DNA of 64,000 nt from Spirosoma arboris. Its GTDB lineage: Bacteria > Bacteroidota > Bacteroidia > Cytophagales > Spirosomataceae. This document shows positions 35,130 to 43,614 of the stretch, in pieces. Under the pieces are notes generated by a model. It did not search any database. It saw only the letters and a list, made by a program, of their open reading frames with translations, and was not told the origin of the DNA. How positions within the stretch are numbered: position 1 is the first letter of the stretch; every line of letters begins with the position of its first letter. The stretch covers positions 682,001 through 746,000 of the forward strand of contig NZ_WPIN01000001.1 in NCBI RefSeq assembly GCF_009754945.1. The letters are read 5' to 3'. The translations under genes and the position numbers were made by a program.

Positions 35130-35207
35130 AGTTGCTGGTTGTCGGGCAGTAGATGCTAGTCAGGGATAGGTAAAACACTATTGACTGATGACTGGCAACT
35201 GCTGACG
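35130..35207. repeat. CAGTTGCCAGTCA-word degenerate inverted repeat
   Basis: Left part CAGTTGCTGGTTGTCGGGCA, right part TGACTGGCAACTGCTG. Pairing is imperfect. It lies just upstream of surE. Confidence 0.55.
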
Positions 35208-35261
35208 TTCTCTGTGCAATACTACACAAATACGGGTGAAGATGTTGGAAGAAAATAGCGA

Positions 35262-36107
35262 TTAGCCTCGATGGCGCTTCTTAAACTGGAGTGGATTTTC
35301 GCCGGTTACGCGCCTGAAAATCTTGTTGAAATACGACAAGCTCTCAAATCCACTGGCAAAGCAGGCTTCGGTTACGTTATGATCGAGTAAGAGCAATTTC
35401 TGCGCCTGATTGATGCGATACTGATTCAGAAACTGCGTGAATGTCAGGCGAGTCATGCGTTTGACGTAGCGACAGAAAGCCGCTGTTGTCAGGTTGGTCA
35501 GGGCTGCGGCTTCGGCCAGTTCGAACTTGCGCTGGTAGTTTTCGTCGATGAATTGATAGAGTTTTTTTAGTCGTTGCTGTTCGTTCAGGTTATAGGCATT
35601 GGTTACAGGTTTTCCATGTAAAGAAATTAATTCCTGGCTCGTTGCCAGTTGCTGAAAAATGGTCAACAGGGCCATTAACCGCTCGAAGGGTGGGAGGGCT
35701 GGCAGGATTTCTAATTGTTCACCAACCCGCCGTTTGGTTTCGCCATGAAAGGATACGCCAGCGCGAGCCATCTCAAATAACTGGGCAATAGCGGCAAACT
35801 CCGGAGCCTGACCAAACAGGTTTCCCAGAAATGATTCTTTCAGTTGCACGACTACTTTTCGATGGTCGGTTTTAACGCCGTAATCGAAGTTGAGGTGGGG
35901 AATATTAGGGCCAATAAAAACCAGATCGCTGCCTTCGTACCGTGAAATATGGTCGCCTACGTGTCGAGTGCCGTTGGCCCCGGTGATGTACACAATTTCG
36001 TATTCGGGATGGTAATGCCATAAGAAAACATCGTTCAATCGGGGCGTCTCCAGAATATGAAAGGAGCTGTTAACATCTGGGTTGATTTGTTCTAAGGCTA
36101 TTTTCAT
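35262..36107 (-). CDS. AraC-family regulator with N-terminal cupin
   Basis: Start taken at 36107 (MKIALEQINPDVNSSFHIL), about 281 residues; an upstream start at 36194 would translate a CACAGAGA repeat and is unlikely. Residues 1-100 are a cupin-type ligand domain (FLWHYHPEYEIVYITG, SDLVFIGPNIPH); residues about 180-281 hold two helix-turn-helix motifs (LAEAAALTNLTTAAFCRYVK and VTEACFASGFESLSYFNKIF). The gene diverges from a PhyH-type dioxygenase, which is its most likely target. A sugar or small organic ligand is usual for such regulators. Confidence 0.88.
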   Translation of the reverse strand: MKIALEQINPDVNSSFHILETPRLNDVFLWHYHPEYEIVYITGANGTRHVGDHISRYEGSDLVFIGPNIPHLNFDYGVKTDHRKVVVQLKESFLGNLFGQAPEFAAIAQLFEMARAGVSFHGETKRRVGEQLEILPALPPFERLMALLTIFQQLATSQELISLHGKPVTNAYNLNEQQRLKKLYQFIDENYQRKFELAEAAALTNLTTAAFCRYVKRMTRLTFTQFLNQYRINQAQKLLLLDHNVTEACFASGFESLSYFNKIFRRVTGENPLQFKKRHRG

Positions 36108-36117
36108 AAGGGTTTTG

Positions 36118-36190
36118 CTACAGAGATGAACAGAGGCACACAAGTAAAATCTCAGTGTATCTCCGTGTCTCCTCTGTGCATCTCTGTGGC
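36118..36190. repeat. CACAGAGA-word inverted repeat
   Basis: CTACAGAGATGAACAGAGG pairs with CCTCTGTGCATCTCTGTGG, two mismatches in 19. It lies in the leader of the AraC-type gene. Confidence 0.85.
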
Positions 36191-36298
36191 TCAAATTTTA
36201 CCTATATATGTGCTAAATTTTATAGATTACTTAAACAAAGAGCAATATAGTGCAAAAAATGGACATCATTGTTGTGGAAATGAGCTAAGGGTATAGAC

Positions 36299-36306
36299 TA
36301 CCTTTG
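36299..36306 (+). promoter_or_regulatory. -7 box TACCTTTG for the PhyH-type gene
   Basis: Exact TAnnTTTG, 35 bases before the ATG at 36341. A TTG lies about 24 bases upstream, somewhat too far for the usual spacing, as expected for an activator-dependent promoter. Confidence 0.5.
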
Positions 36307-36340
36307 TTACAACAAAATCAACGAAACATCCTAACGATAT

Positions 36341-37327
36341 ATGGAAACAATGCAGCCCACAATGACCCCAACAGCTACTATGATTCCTGATAATGCGCAC
36401 AAAGACATTCCGGGAAATCCATCGACAGCCACCAGTAGCAAAATCAGTTTAAGTGACCGCTCAAACGGGAAGCCACTACGTGTTTTGTCTGAAGAAGATT
36501 GGCAATTCTGGAAGCATAATGGCTACATCGTTATCAAACAGGCCGTGCCCAAAGAACAGGCTGAGCGACTTGCTAATTTCCTGTGGGAGTTTGAAGAAAA
36601 AGACCCGAACGACCCTGCTACCTGGTACGCACCGCCCCGCGCCGAAATGAAAATGAAAGAGCTGACCAACAGTGGAATGGTCGAACTTTACAATCATCAG
36701 TATGAGTGGGATAACCGACAGTATCCGCGCATTTACGATGCATTCGTTGACATCTGGGGAACCGAGAAATTATGGGTAACCATCGACCGGGCTAACCTAA
36801 ATTTTCCGGTTCGGCCGGGTCATGAGTTCAAAGGGTTTATTCACTGGGATTACGACCCCGAAACCCGCCCGCAAAATGTGCAGGGCGTATTGGCACTGGC
36901 CGATCAAACCGACGAAAATATGGGCGGTTTCCAGTGCATTCCCGAACTCTATCGCACTTATGATACCTGGAAACTCACCCAACCCGCCGACCGGAACCGT
37001 TTCAAACCCGACACCACTGGTTTTGATTTCGTGAAGGTAAAAATGGAAGCGGGCGATCTGCTGATTTTCAACAGTACCGAACCCCACGGTATACGGCCAA
37101 ATCTCTCGACCGACAAAGTCAGAATGGCGCAATATATTTCGATGATGCCTGCTGAAGAAGATAACGAAGCGTTGCGGCAGTGGCGCATTACATCCTGGCG
37201 TGACCGGCAGGCACCCGAAGGCTATGCCTTCCCTGGCGACCCACGTAACTGGGAAAAGGAACGATACCAAACCGCCGAACTATCTCCGCTAGGCAAAAAA
37301 CTGCTCGGGCTGGATAATTGGGAATAA
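36341..37327 (+). CDS. Phytanoyl-CoA dioxygenase (PhyH) family protein
   Basis: 328 residues, an Fe(II)/2-oxoglutarate oxygenase. Iron ligands are His168 and Asp170 in IHWDYDP and His249 in EPHGIRPN; Arg252 in the same segment is placed to bind the 2-oxoglutarate carboxylate. The opening block WQFWKHNGYIVIKQAVP is typical of the family. Residues 1-45 are Thr/Ser/Pro-rich and probably disordered. Family members hydroxylate lipids and small metabolites. The divergent AraC regulator suggests induction by the substrate. Confidence 0.85.
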   Translation: METMQPTMTPTATMIPDNAHKDIPGNPSTATSSKISLSDRSNGKPLRVLSEEDWQFWKHNGYIVIKQAVPKEQAERLANFLWEFEEKDPNDPATWYAPPRAEMKMKELTNSGMVELYNHQYEWDNRQYPRIYDAFVDIWGTEKLWVTIDRANLNFPVRPGHEFKGFIHWDYDPETRPQNVQGVLALADQTDENMGGFQCIPELYRTYDTWKLTQPADRNRFKPDTTGFDFVKVKMEAGDLLIFNSTEPHGIRPNLSTDKVRMAQYISMMPAEEDNEALRQWRITSWRDRQAPEGYAFPGDPRNWEKERYQTAELSPLGKKLLGLDNWE

Positions 37328-37366
37328 GGATTTTAGACTTGATTTTTGGTTGTGCTGATGCGATCT

Positions 37367-37445
37367 GTATGACCCATTCAGAGTCAAATGTTTATAGAAA
37401 ATACCCGCTCACTATAAACATTTGACCCTGAAGGGGTCACACTAT
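37367..37445. repeat. TGACCCC-family inverted repeat, copy 2
   Basis: GTCAAATGTTTATAG pairs with CTATAAACATTTGAC; flanked by TATGACCC and GGGGTCACA. Same family as 14850-14935. Between the PhyH-type and esterase genes. Confidence 0.88.
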
Positions 37446-37543
37446 GCTATATCCTCCTTAAGCGAGGCAAGCTCGAAAAGTAGTTTAAGGGCTTTGTGGA
37501 GCTTTGTAGGCTATCAACCATTGTTAGACCCTACAGATCAACC

Positions 37544-38689
37544 ATGAAGAAGGCACAGTATCGTTTGATCCTTATTTTCAGTCTGCTAATTCAGGTATGT
37601 ACGCTTCAGGCTCAGCAACGCCTACCGCCCATCAAATCACCGGAAGTCGCAGACGGCGGACTAACATTTCGGCTTCGTGCGCCGAATGCCAAAGAGGTTA
37701 TCCTTGATATTGAAGGGATTTCGAAGGAAACAATGACCAAAGACGACCAGGGCGTCTGGAGCTTTACCAAAAAACTGGAGCCAGATGTGTATGATTACGC
37801 CTTTGTTGTCGACGGGCTTCGCATTCCCGACCCTGCTAATCCCGTTGCCAAACCCTGTTATCAGTGCAATGGACAGAGTCTGGCGCACATGCCGGGCCCT
37901 GCTTCGCTAAGCTGGGAGATCAAAGATGTTCCCCGCGGGGCTGTCGATCATAAGGTATATCGGTCGGCGGTTATGGGCGAAGACCGGGACTACTACGTGT
38001 ATCTGCCGCCTAACTACGATCCCAAGCGCAAAGAGCCTTATCCGGTCTTTTTCTTGTTGCACGGAGCTACAGGTACAGCTTTATCGTGGATAGTCAATGC
38101 ACAGGCCAATATCATTCTGGATAACCTGATTGCCGAAGGTAAGGCCAAACCCATGATTATGGTAAACACACTGGGCTATGGAGGCAATGATAAATACGCA
38201 GCCGAGGTAATTCAGGAGATTATTCCAACGATTGAAAAGACCTACAATGCGACTAAAGATCGGAGTCAACGAGCTATTGTTGGCTTGTCGATGGGAGGGG
38301 GGACGGCGTTTTATACCGGTCTAAATCACCTGGATCAGTTTGCCTATGTAGGCGGAATGAGTAGCGCCGTTGGGATGGGTGGCCCTCGTCCGCCAGCATC
38401 GGCTACGGCAAACCCAGCCACAACAACTCCACCTGCCGAACAGGTTACAGCCATGATGGACGTCTTTGCAAAGACGTATCCCAAACTGGACGAGAAAGCT
38501 AATTCTCAATTGAAACTATTATGGATTTCTTGTGGAGTTGATGATTTTCTGTACCAGAATAATAAATACTTCAAGGAGTTTCTGACAGCAAAGAACGTCA
38601 AGTTTAAAAACGTGGAGACGCCAGGAGGCCACACCTTTATGGTATGGCGGAGGAACCTGACCGATCTAGCACCATTGCTGTTTAGGTGA
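37544..38689 (+). CDS. Secreted CE1-like esterase with N-terminal E-set domain
   Basis: Start at 37544 (MKKAQYRLILIFSLLIQ, signal peptide ending LQAQ); the open frame reaches 48 bases further upstream. About 381 residues. Residues 25-125 are an early-set beta domain like the starch-binding-type module of isoamylases (LTFRLRAPNAKEVILDI, GVWSFTKKLEPDVYDYAFVVDG). The esterase follows: VYLPPNYDPKRKEPYPVFFL, nucleophile elbow VGLSMGGG, Asp in CGVDDF and His in PGGHTF. This pairing is usual in secreted esterases acting on acylated polysaccharides (feruloyl or acetyl). Confidence 0.85.
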   Translation: MKKAQYRLILIFSLLIQVCTLQAQQRLPPIKSPEVADGGLTFRLRAPNAKEVILDIEGISKETMTKDDQGVWSFTKKLEPDVYDYAFVVDGLRIPDPANPVAKPCYQCNGQSLAHMPGPASLSWEIKDVPRGAVDHKVYRSAVMGEDRDYYVYLPPNYDPKRKEPYPVFFLLHGATGTALSWIVNAQANIILDNLIAEGKAKPMIMVNTLGYGGNDKYAAEVIQEIIPTIEKTYNATKDRSQRAIVGLSMGGGTAFYTGLNHLDQFAYVGGMSSAVGMGGPRPPASATANPATTTPPAEQVTAMMDVFAKTYPKLDEKANSQLKLLWISCGVDDFLYQNNKYFKEFLTAKNVKFKNVETPGGHTFMVWRRNLTDLAPLLFR

Positions 38690-38729
38690 AAAGCTATTGT
38701 TTCGTAAATCCAGTCAGGCATAAACGGAC

Positions 38730-38737
38730 TATCTTTG
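38730..38737 (+). promoter_or_regulatory. -7 box TATCTTTG for the LysR gene
   Basis: Exact TAnnTTTG, 34 bases before the ATG at 38771. Confidence 0.5.
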
Positions 38738-38770
38738 GAGTTGTATATCAGCCCCATAAGATAGTCCATT

Positions 38771-39676
38771 ATGCTCTCGTCACGCCATCTGATTTTTATG
38801 GAAGTGGCTCGTTTTCTGAGCTTTACCAAAGCTAGTCAGACGTTATTTCTGAGCCAGTCGGCAATTAGCAAGCAGATTAAGTCACTGGAATATTTTTATA
38901 AAACAGGGTTATTTGAACGGCACGGGACCAGTATTAGCTTAACCCAGGCTGGCCAGACGCTGTATGCTAAACTGCTGGAAGCGGGGCAGTTACAGGACGA
39001 GCTACATCAGGAACTTCAGCAGATTAACGAAAATTTCCTGCCGCTGACCAAACTCGCTATTGGTGCCAGTACAACCATTAGCTTATATGTGTTGCCTCCC
39101 GTGCTTTCGGCTTATCTGCATCGCTACGATACCATTCAGGTCAGCGTATTGAACCGAAATTCGGATACAATTCAAAATGCTTTACTGGCTCATGATATTG
39201 ACGTGGGCATCGTGGAGGGATTGACTCAACTGAACACGCTGGTCTATACACCCTTTATGACCGACGACGTACTGGCCGTTTGTTCAGCGAGAAGCCCGCT
39301 GCGGGATCGAACGCTGACTATTACAGACTTACCCTCCATTCCGCTGGCAGTGCGGGAAAACGGCTCAGGGACCCTAGCTGTGGTTGAAGATGAGCTAACC
39401 AAGAAAGGCATCAGCCTGTCGTCGTTACGTATCCTGATCCGGCTTGGCGGGACCGAAGCTCTGAAAAACTTTGTACTTGCCGACACCTGTCTGGCTTTTT
39501 TACCGAAGCGAGCTATTCTGAAAGAACTGACTGCGGGCGAGTTAGTTGAAGTCCCAATTCGTGATTTGACCCTTCAGCGAACCTTCTACTTTATCCAGCG
39601 AAAAGGGACAGAAAACAACCGGCTGGTCACCACATTTATTCAGTTTACGAAACGGCATTATTCCATTAAGGAATAA
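38771..39676 (+). CDS. LysR-family transcriptional regulator
   Basis: 301 residues, standard length. The winged helix-turn-helix is in residues 8-65 (FLSFTKASQTLFLSQSAISK), followed by the effector-binding domain (about 90-295; LAIGASTTISLYVLPPVLSA, DVGIVEGLT). It would act as a tetramer on nearby promoters. The threonine-synthase gene begins 63 bp downstream and may be a target or co-transcribed; this is inference from position. Confidence 0.9.
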   Translation: MLSSRHLIFMEVARFLSFTKASQTLFLSQSAISKQIKSLEYFYKTGLFERHGTSISLTQAGQTLYAKLLEAGQLQDELHQELQQINENFLPLTKLAIGASTTISLYVLPPVLSAYLHRYDTIQVSVLNRNSDTIQNALLAHDIDVGIVEGLTQLNTLVYTPFMTDDVLAVCSARSPLRDRTLTITDLPSIPLAVRENGSGTLAVVEDELTKKGISLSSLRILIRLGGTEALKNFVLADTCLAFLPKRAILKELTAGELVEVPIRDLTLQRTFYFIQRKGTENNRLVTTFIQFTKRHYSIKE

Positions 39677-39739
39677 CTCATGCCAAAACGGTATTTGCTT
39701 CATGCGTTGGTAACCGAGACTTTTCGGAAAAATACAACC

Positions 39740-40933
39740 ATGAACATCGCCATCACTTCATCACGTTTAGGAGACTTACATTGTTCACAATGCGGCTCCG
39801 TATATGACGCACTTATCCGCCAGACCCTATCTGTTTGTTGCCAGGCCCCGTTGCTATGCCAGTACGTTATTGGTGCTGGCAGTGTCCAGAAATCAGACTT
39901 GCTCATGCGGAATAAGTCGCTCTGGCGATATGAAGAACTTCTGCCTGTTATTCTGCCCGAAAATCAGGTGAGTTTAGGAGAAGGCTTCACACCTATTTTA
40001 GCACTCAAGCGTCTGGCCAGTAGACATGATCTGCACCACCTCACATTGAAAGATGAAGGACTTAATCCAACCGGTTCATTCAAGGCCAGAGGACTATGCA
40101 TGGCGGTATCGAAAGCCAAAGAAAATGGTGAAAAAGCCTGTATTATTCCCACTGCCGGTAATGCAGGAGTTGCCATGGCGGCTTACTGCGCCAGAGCTGG
40201 TTTAGAAGCCGTTGTCGTTATGCCGCGCCATACACCAGATGCCTTTAAAGAAGAATGCATTGGCTATAATGCGAAACTGATATTGGTGGATGGACTAATC
40301 AATGACTGCGCGGCCAAAGTGCAGGAACTGAACCAGAACGGTGCCTATTTCGATGTATCGACGCTGAAAGAACCCTATCGCTTAGAAGGCAAAAAGACAA
40401 TGGGCTATGAAATTGCCGAACAGTTGAACTGGCAGTTGCCTGATGTAATCATGTATCCAACAGGTGGCGGAACTGGCCTGATTGGCATTTGGAAGGCCTT
40501 TCACGAAATGAAGATGTTGGGATGGTTACCCAAAAAACAGCGATTGCCACGTATGGTGGCGGTTCAGGCGGAAAATTGCTCACCAGTTGTCGATACGTTT
40601 TTAGGGAAGCAGGCAAACAGTAAGCAATACATGGGTAAGCCTACACTAGCCAATGGATTGGCCGTCCCACGCCCGATTGGTGAACCACTAATGCTTAGTG
40701 TACTGCGCGAATCAGGTGGAACTGCCATTGCTGTTTCGGAGGATGACATGCTGGAAGGGGTAAGCGAACTTTGCCGTCACGAGGGCATTTTTGTTGCTCC
40801 CGAAGGCGGAGCGATCTGGGCCGCTACGAAGAAATTACTACGTCAGGGGTGGCTTCAGCCTCAGGAACATGTTCTGCTTTTAAATACGGGTTCTGGTCAG
40901 AAGTATCTGGATAATGTGAAAGGCAAATGGTAA
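39740..40933 (+). CDS. thrC: Threonine synthase
   Basis: Start placed at 39740 (MNIAITSSRLGDLHC); an ATG 60 bases upstream is possible. About 397 residues. A zinc-ribbon-like N-terminus (CSQCG...CCQAPLLC) is found in archaeal-type threonine synthases. The PLP lysine is in NPTGSFKARG, the phosphate-binding glycines in PTGGGTGL, and the end has LLNTGSGQKY. It converts O-phosphohomoserine to threonine. Absence of other threonine genes nearby leaves room for a related PLP lyase, but the whole layout fits threonine synthase. Confidence 0.82.
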   Translation: MNIAITSSRLGDLHCSQCGSVYDALIRQTLSVCCQAPLLCQYVIGAGSVQKSDLLMRNKSLWRYEELLPVILPENQVSLGEGFTPILALKRLASRHDLHHLTLKDEGLNPTGSFKARGLCMAVSKAKENGEKACIIPTAGNAGVAMAAYCARAGLEAVVVMPRHTPDAFKEECIGYNAKLILVDGLINDCAAKVQELNQNGAYFDVSTLKEPYRLEGKKTMGYEIAEQLNWQLPDVIMYPTGGGTGLIGIWKAFHEMKMLGWLPKKQRLPRMVAVQAENCSPVVDTFLGKQANSKQYMGKPTLANGLAVPRPIGEPLMLSVLRESGGTAIAVSEDDMLEGVSELCRHEGIFVAPEGGAIWAATKKLLRQGWLQPQEHVLLLNTGSGQKYLDNVKGKW

Positions 40934-40981
40934 GTCAGCCTCATCTCGCTTTACGTCGTTGCGGTGACTTTCATAGCTGGC

Positions 40982-41650
40982 CTATGCGTTTGCTAACGCT
41001 TTGATATCGTCCATTTCCAGTATTTGCTTCGAATAGCCTTTTAGGACAGCATTGACCATTGCCTGGCCTATTTCCTGTAGCGTAACCACCCGCTTCGGAG
41101 AAAGCAAACCAATGAGACCGACAATCAATTTATAGGGCGTTTTTGCATTTTTCTGGCCGGGAAACGCTTTCATACCGCCCGGCCGGAAATTGTACTCCGC
41201 TTTAAATGGCAATTTCATCAGCGCATTTTCGGTTTTGCCTTTTACTCTAGCCCACATAATTCGCCCTTGCTCGGAGCTATCCGTATGGCTGCCTGACACA
41301 AAATTGAAGACCAGGTCAGGGTTTAGTGCCAGCAATGTCTTCGCAAAATGCAGGGTTGTGTCGTAAGTAATGTGTGTATAGGCGGCCTCTTTTAATCCAA
41401 CAGAACTGATGCCTGCGCAATAAAAACAGGCATCATAGCCGGTTAATTGATCGTTAACGGCGTCCAGATTCATAAAATCGGCCACAATACATTCCTTTAA
41501 CTTAGGATGTTGCAACGCTAAATGCCTGCGGTTAACGATCAGCACTTCGCTGATTTGCGGGTGCTCCAGGCACGCCAGTAATACACCTTCGCCAACAAAG
41601 CCGGTCGCTCCGGTAATGATTATTTTTAGTTGCATGATTGACTTGTTCAT
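40982..41650 (-). CDS. NAD(P)-binding atypical SDR/epimerase-like protein
   Basis: About 222 residues. N-terminal Rossmann motif IIITGATGFVGEGVLLA; no Tyr-x-x-x-Lys catalytic pair is obvious, so it belongs with the atypical short-chain dehydrogenases of the NAD(P)H-binding type. The segment FNFVSGSHTDSSEQGRIMWA and the end GQAMVNAVLKGYSKQI fit proteins described only as NAD-dependent epimerase/dehydratase. The start could be 41650 or 41635. No neighbour suggests a substrate; the gene is convergent with thrC. Confidence 0.75.
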   Translation of the reverse strand: MNKSIMQLKIIITGATGFVGEGVLLACLEHPQISEVLIVNRRHLALQHPKLKECIVADFMNLDAVNDQLTGYDACFYCAGISSVGLKEAAYTHITYDTTLHFAKTLLALNPDLVFNFVSGSHTDSSEQGRIMWARVKGKTENALMKLPFKAEYNFRPGGMKAFPGQKNAKTPYKLIVGLIGLLSPKRVVTLQEIGQAMVNAVLKGYSKQILEMDDIKALANA

Positions 41651-41728
41651 ACTGATAACCAAAGAAAACGGATTAATGTAGCATTTAACGATGACAATTG
41701 AATTTTACCAGTTGTCTAAGCTCCATTC

Positions 41729-41736
41729 TATCTTTG
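41729..41736 (+). promoter_or_regulatory. -7 box TATCTTTG upstream of the TPR gene
   Basis: Exact TAnnTTTG, 131 bases before the ATG at 41867, which implies a long leader if it is used. Confidence 0.35.
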
Positions 41737-41866
41737 TCCAGCCTTTTACGGCCAGTTCTGTCTACAACCGTAGACGAACAAGCGTAAGCAAATTGAACGT
41801 AAAGAAGTAAGCCGAAGGTTGAATAAATTGAGGGCATAAAGGGCTTGAATACTTCATGATCAGCAA

Positions 41867-42733
41867 ATGGAAATACTAGTTACAGCGGCCATCATTGGTT
41901 ATATTATCTACCTGCGCTATTACGCCGATTTACGAAATAAGTCTGAAAAGGATATTGAAAAATTACAGGTTGGCATTAAGCTGTACAACACTGGTCAGCT
42001 CAACGATGCGCTGGTATTCTTTACTCAATATCTTCAAAAAGAACCAACATCGAGCGTGGCTTATCTGTATCAGGCTCGCTGTTACCGCGCTTTGGGTCAA
42101 TTGTCAACTGCCCTCAACGCCTTAAAAACGGGAGAAAGCTACGACGATACGGTTGCTGACTTGCATGTAGAAATAGGCCAGATTTTATACGATCAGCAGC
42201 ACTATGCTGAGGCTTTTCTGGAGTTTGACAAAGCGGTCTTCCATTCAAAAGGCTTGCTGGCTGATGCATTTCAATGGCGCGGACTCACCCGGCAACAGCT
42301 TCAGCAAACTGCGGAAGCCCGGCAGGACCTGGAGCGGGCCAATGCACTACGGCAATCTGAAAGCACGGTTAACACTACGTCAGGCGGTGATGCAGGCGTA
42401 TTTTTTGACCGAAAACTCTTGAGTCACGCCATCGTAATTTTGATCAATAGTGCACTTTTATTGATTGTCATCAAAAACACGAGCGTTATCCATTTACCCT
42501 ACCTGCTAGCCGCCATTGCAGCGACTGTTATTGGGTTTCTGGAGCCTAAAAAAGGATGGATTCTGGCAATTTTACAGGCCTCAATCCTTTGGATTAGCTA
42601 CACGTTTTTTACAATAACTCCTCAAGCTAGCGGAGCTCGTGATCTGGAATTATTTGGCCTCTACGGATCAATTATTCTTACATTCATCGGAAGTTTTATC
42701 GGAGGAATATTAAAACGGCAATTGGCCCGCTGA
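41867..42733 (+). CDS. TPR membrane protein
   Basis: 288 residues. An N-terminal anchor helix (ILVTAAIIGYIIYLRYY) precedes at least three tetratricopeptide repeats (about 35-165; AYLYQARCYRALGQLSTAL, AEAFLEFDKAVFHSKGLL). The C-terminal third has four hydrophobic segments (VILINSALLLIVI, LLAAIAATVIGF, ILAILQASILWISYTFF, IILTFIGSFIGGIL). The TPR part most likely lies in the cytoplasm and binds proteins. I do not recognise a specific function. Confidence 0.65.
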   Translation: MEILVTAAIIGYIIYLRYYADLRNKSEKDIEKLQVGIKLYNTGQLNDALVFFTQYLQKEPTSSVAYLYQARCYRALGQLSTALNALKTGESYDDTVADLHVEIGQILYDQQHYAEAFLEFDKAVFHSKGLLADAFQWRGLTRQQLQQTAEARQDLERANALRQSESTVNTTSGGDAGVFFDRKLLSHAIVILINSALLLIVIKNTSVIHLPYLLAAIAATVIGFLEPKKGWILAILQASILWISYTFFTITPQASGARDLELFGLYGSIILTFIGSFIGGILKRQLAR

Positions 42734-42881
42734 TACGTAGTACGCACCTGCTTCTATCCGTTCTTGAGCATTCTTCTGATGATTGCTTTCAACTCTTTCG
42801 TAGAAACTAATTGTATTTTGCGCATCTATAATTAAGTTTATCCAATTATAGCCTTCAGCATAACAGGTAGCCTAACACATA

Positions 42882-43499
42882 GTGGCCAGTTTACATTCTT
42901 CCTGGAGCAATTCCACCGATCAGCAACTTTGGCGAAGCCTTCGCGAAGGGGATGAATCGGCATTTACGGCCATTTTCGAACGATACCACCGTACGTTATA
43001 CAACTACGGTAGCAAACTCGTCACCGATTCGTCTCTGGTTGAAGATGCTGTTCAGGAAGTATTTATTGACGTCTGGCGGATGCGGGCCACGTTATCTGAG
43101 GAAATCGGCTCTATTAAATTTTACCTGTATCGTTCACTACGGCGCCGGATTCACCGGATGCAGGGAAAATACCAGACGGGCTCAACCATCGATGAGCTTG
43201 TCGATGATGACTCGACGCCAACATCAGGTACTGAAGAAACCACGCAGATTGAGCAGGAATCCAGAGACTTGCTGAGTCGGCGGATTCAGGAGTTGCTGAC
43301 CCATTTGCCCAAGCGCCAGGTAGAAGCACTCACGTTGTATTATTACGACGAATTCAGCGTCAGTGAAATTGCTCAGCTGATGGATGTCAATGAAAAATCA
43401 GTGCGTAATTTTATCCATCGCGCCCTTACATCGCTTCGCCAAAATCGCAACTGGCTCATCGGATCACTCCTGATTTTCTGGCTATTATGTAGCCTGTAA
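42882..43499 (+). CDS. ECF sigma factor with C-terminal hydrophobic tail
   Basis: 205 residues, GTG start (a stop lies just upstream in frame and no earlier ATG is available). Region 2 is AIFERYHRTLYNYGSKLV to VFIDVWRMR (26-67), region 4 is LPKRQVEALTLYYYDEFSVS to RALTSLR (about 140-186). It ends with a hydrophobic segment WLIGSLLIFWLLCSL, which may tether it to the membrane. FecR and SusC follow in order, so it is the sigma factor of this nutrient locus, released when SusC binds its substrate. Confidence 0.92.
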   Translation: MASLHSSWSNSTDQQLWRSLREGDESAFTAIFERYHRTLYNYGSKLVTDSSLVEDAVQEVFIDVWRMRATLSEEIGSIKFYLYRSLRRRIHRMQGKYQTGSTIDELVDDDSTPTSGTEETTQIEQESRDLLSRRIQELLTHLPKRQVEALTLYYYDEFSVSEIAQLMDVNEKSVRNFIHRALTSLRQNRNWLIGSLLIFWLLCSL

Positions 43500-43614
43500 A
43501 AATTTTCAGAAAAATTTCTTCCAAAAAAAGAGGTCAATCGAACGACTTCTGCTTCTTTCTTAATGAAGGGGAATAATTCTATTACTTCTTGTGTAGATAC
43601 TCTTTTATCCCGCT

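Noticed and set aside
36108..36194. Extended N-terminus of the AraC-type regulator
   Set aside because: It would translate a CACAGAGA repeat (MSHRDAQRRHGDTLRFYLC); the cupin begins right after the internal ATG at 36107, and no leader is needed for a cytoplasmic regulator.
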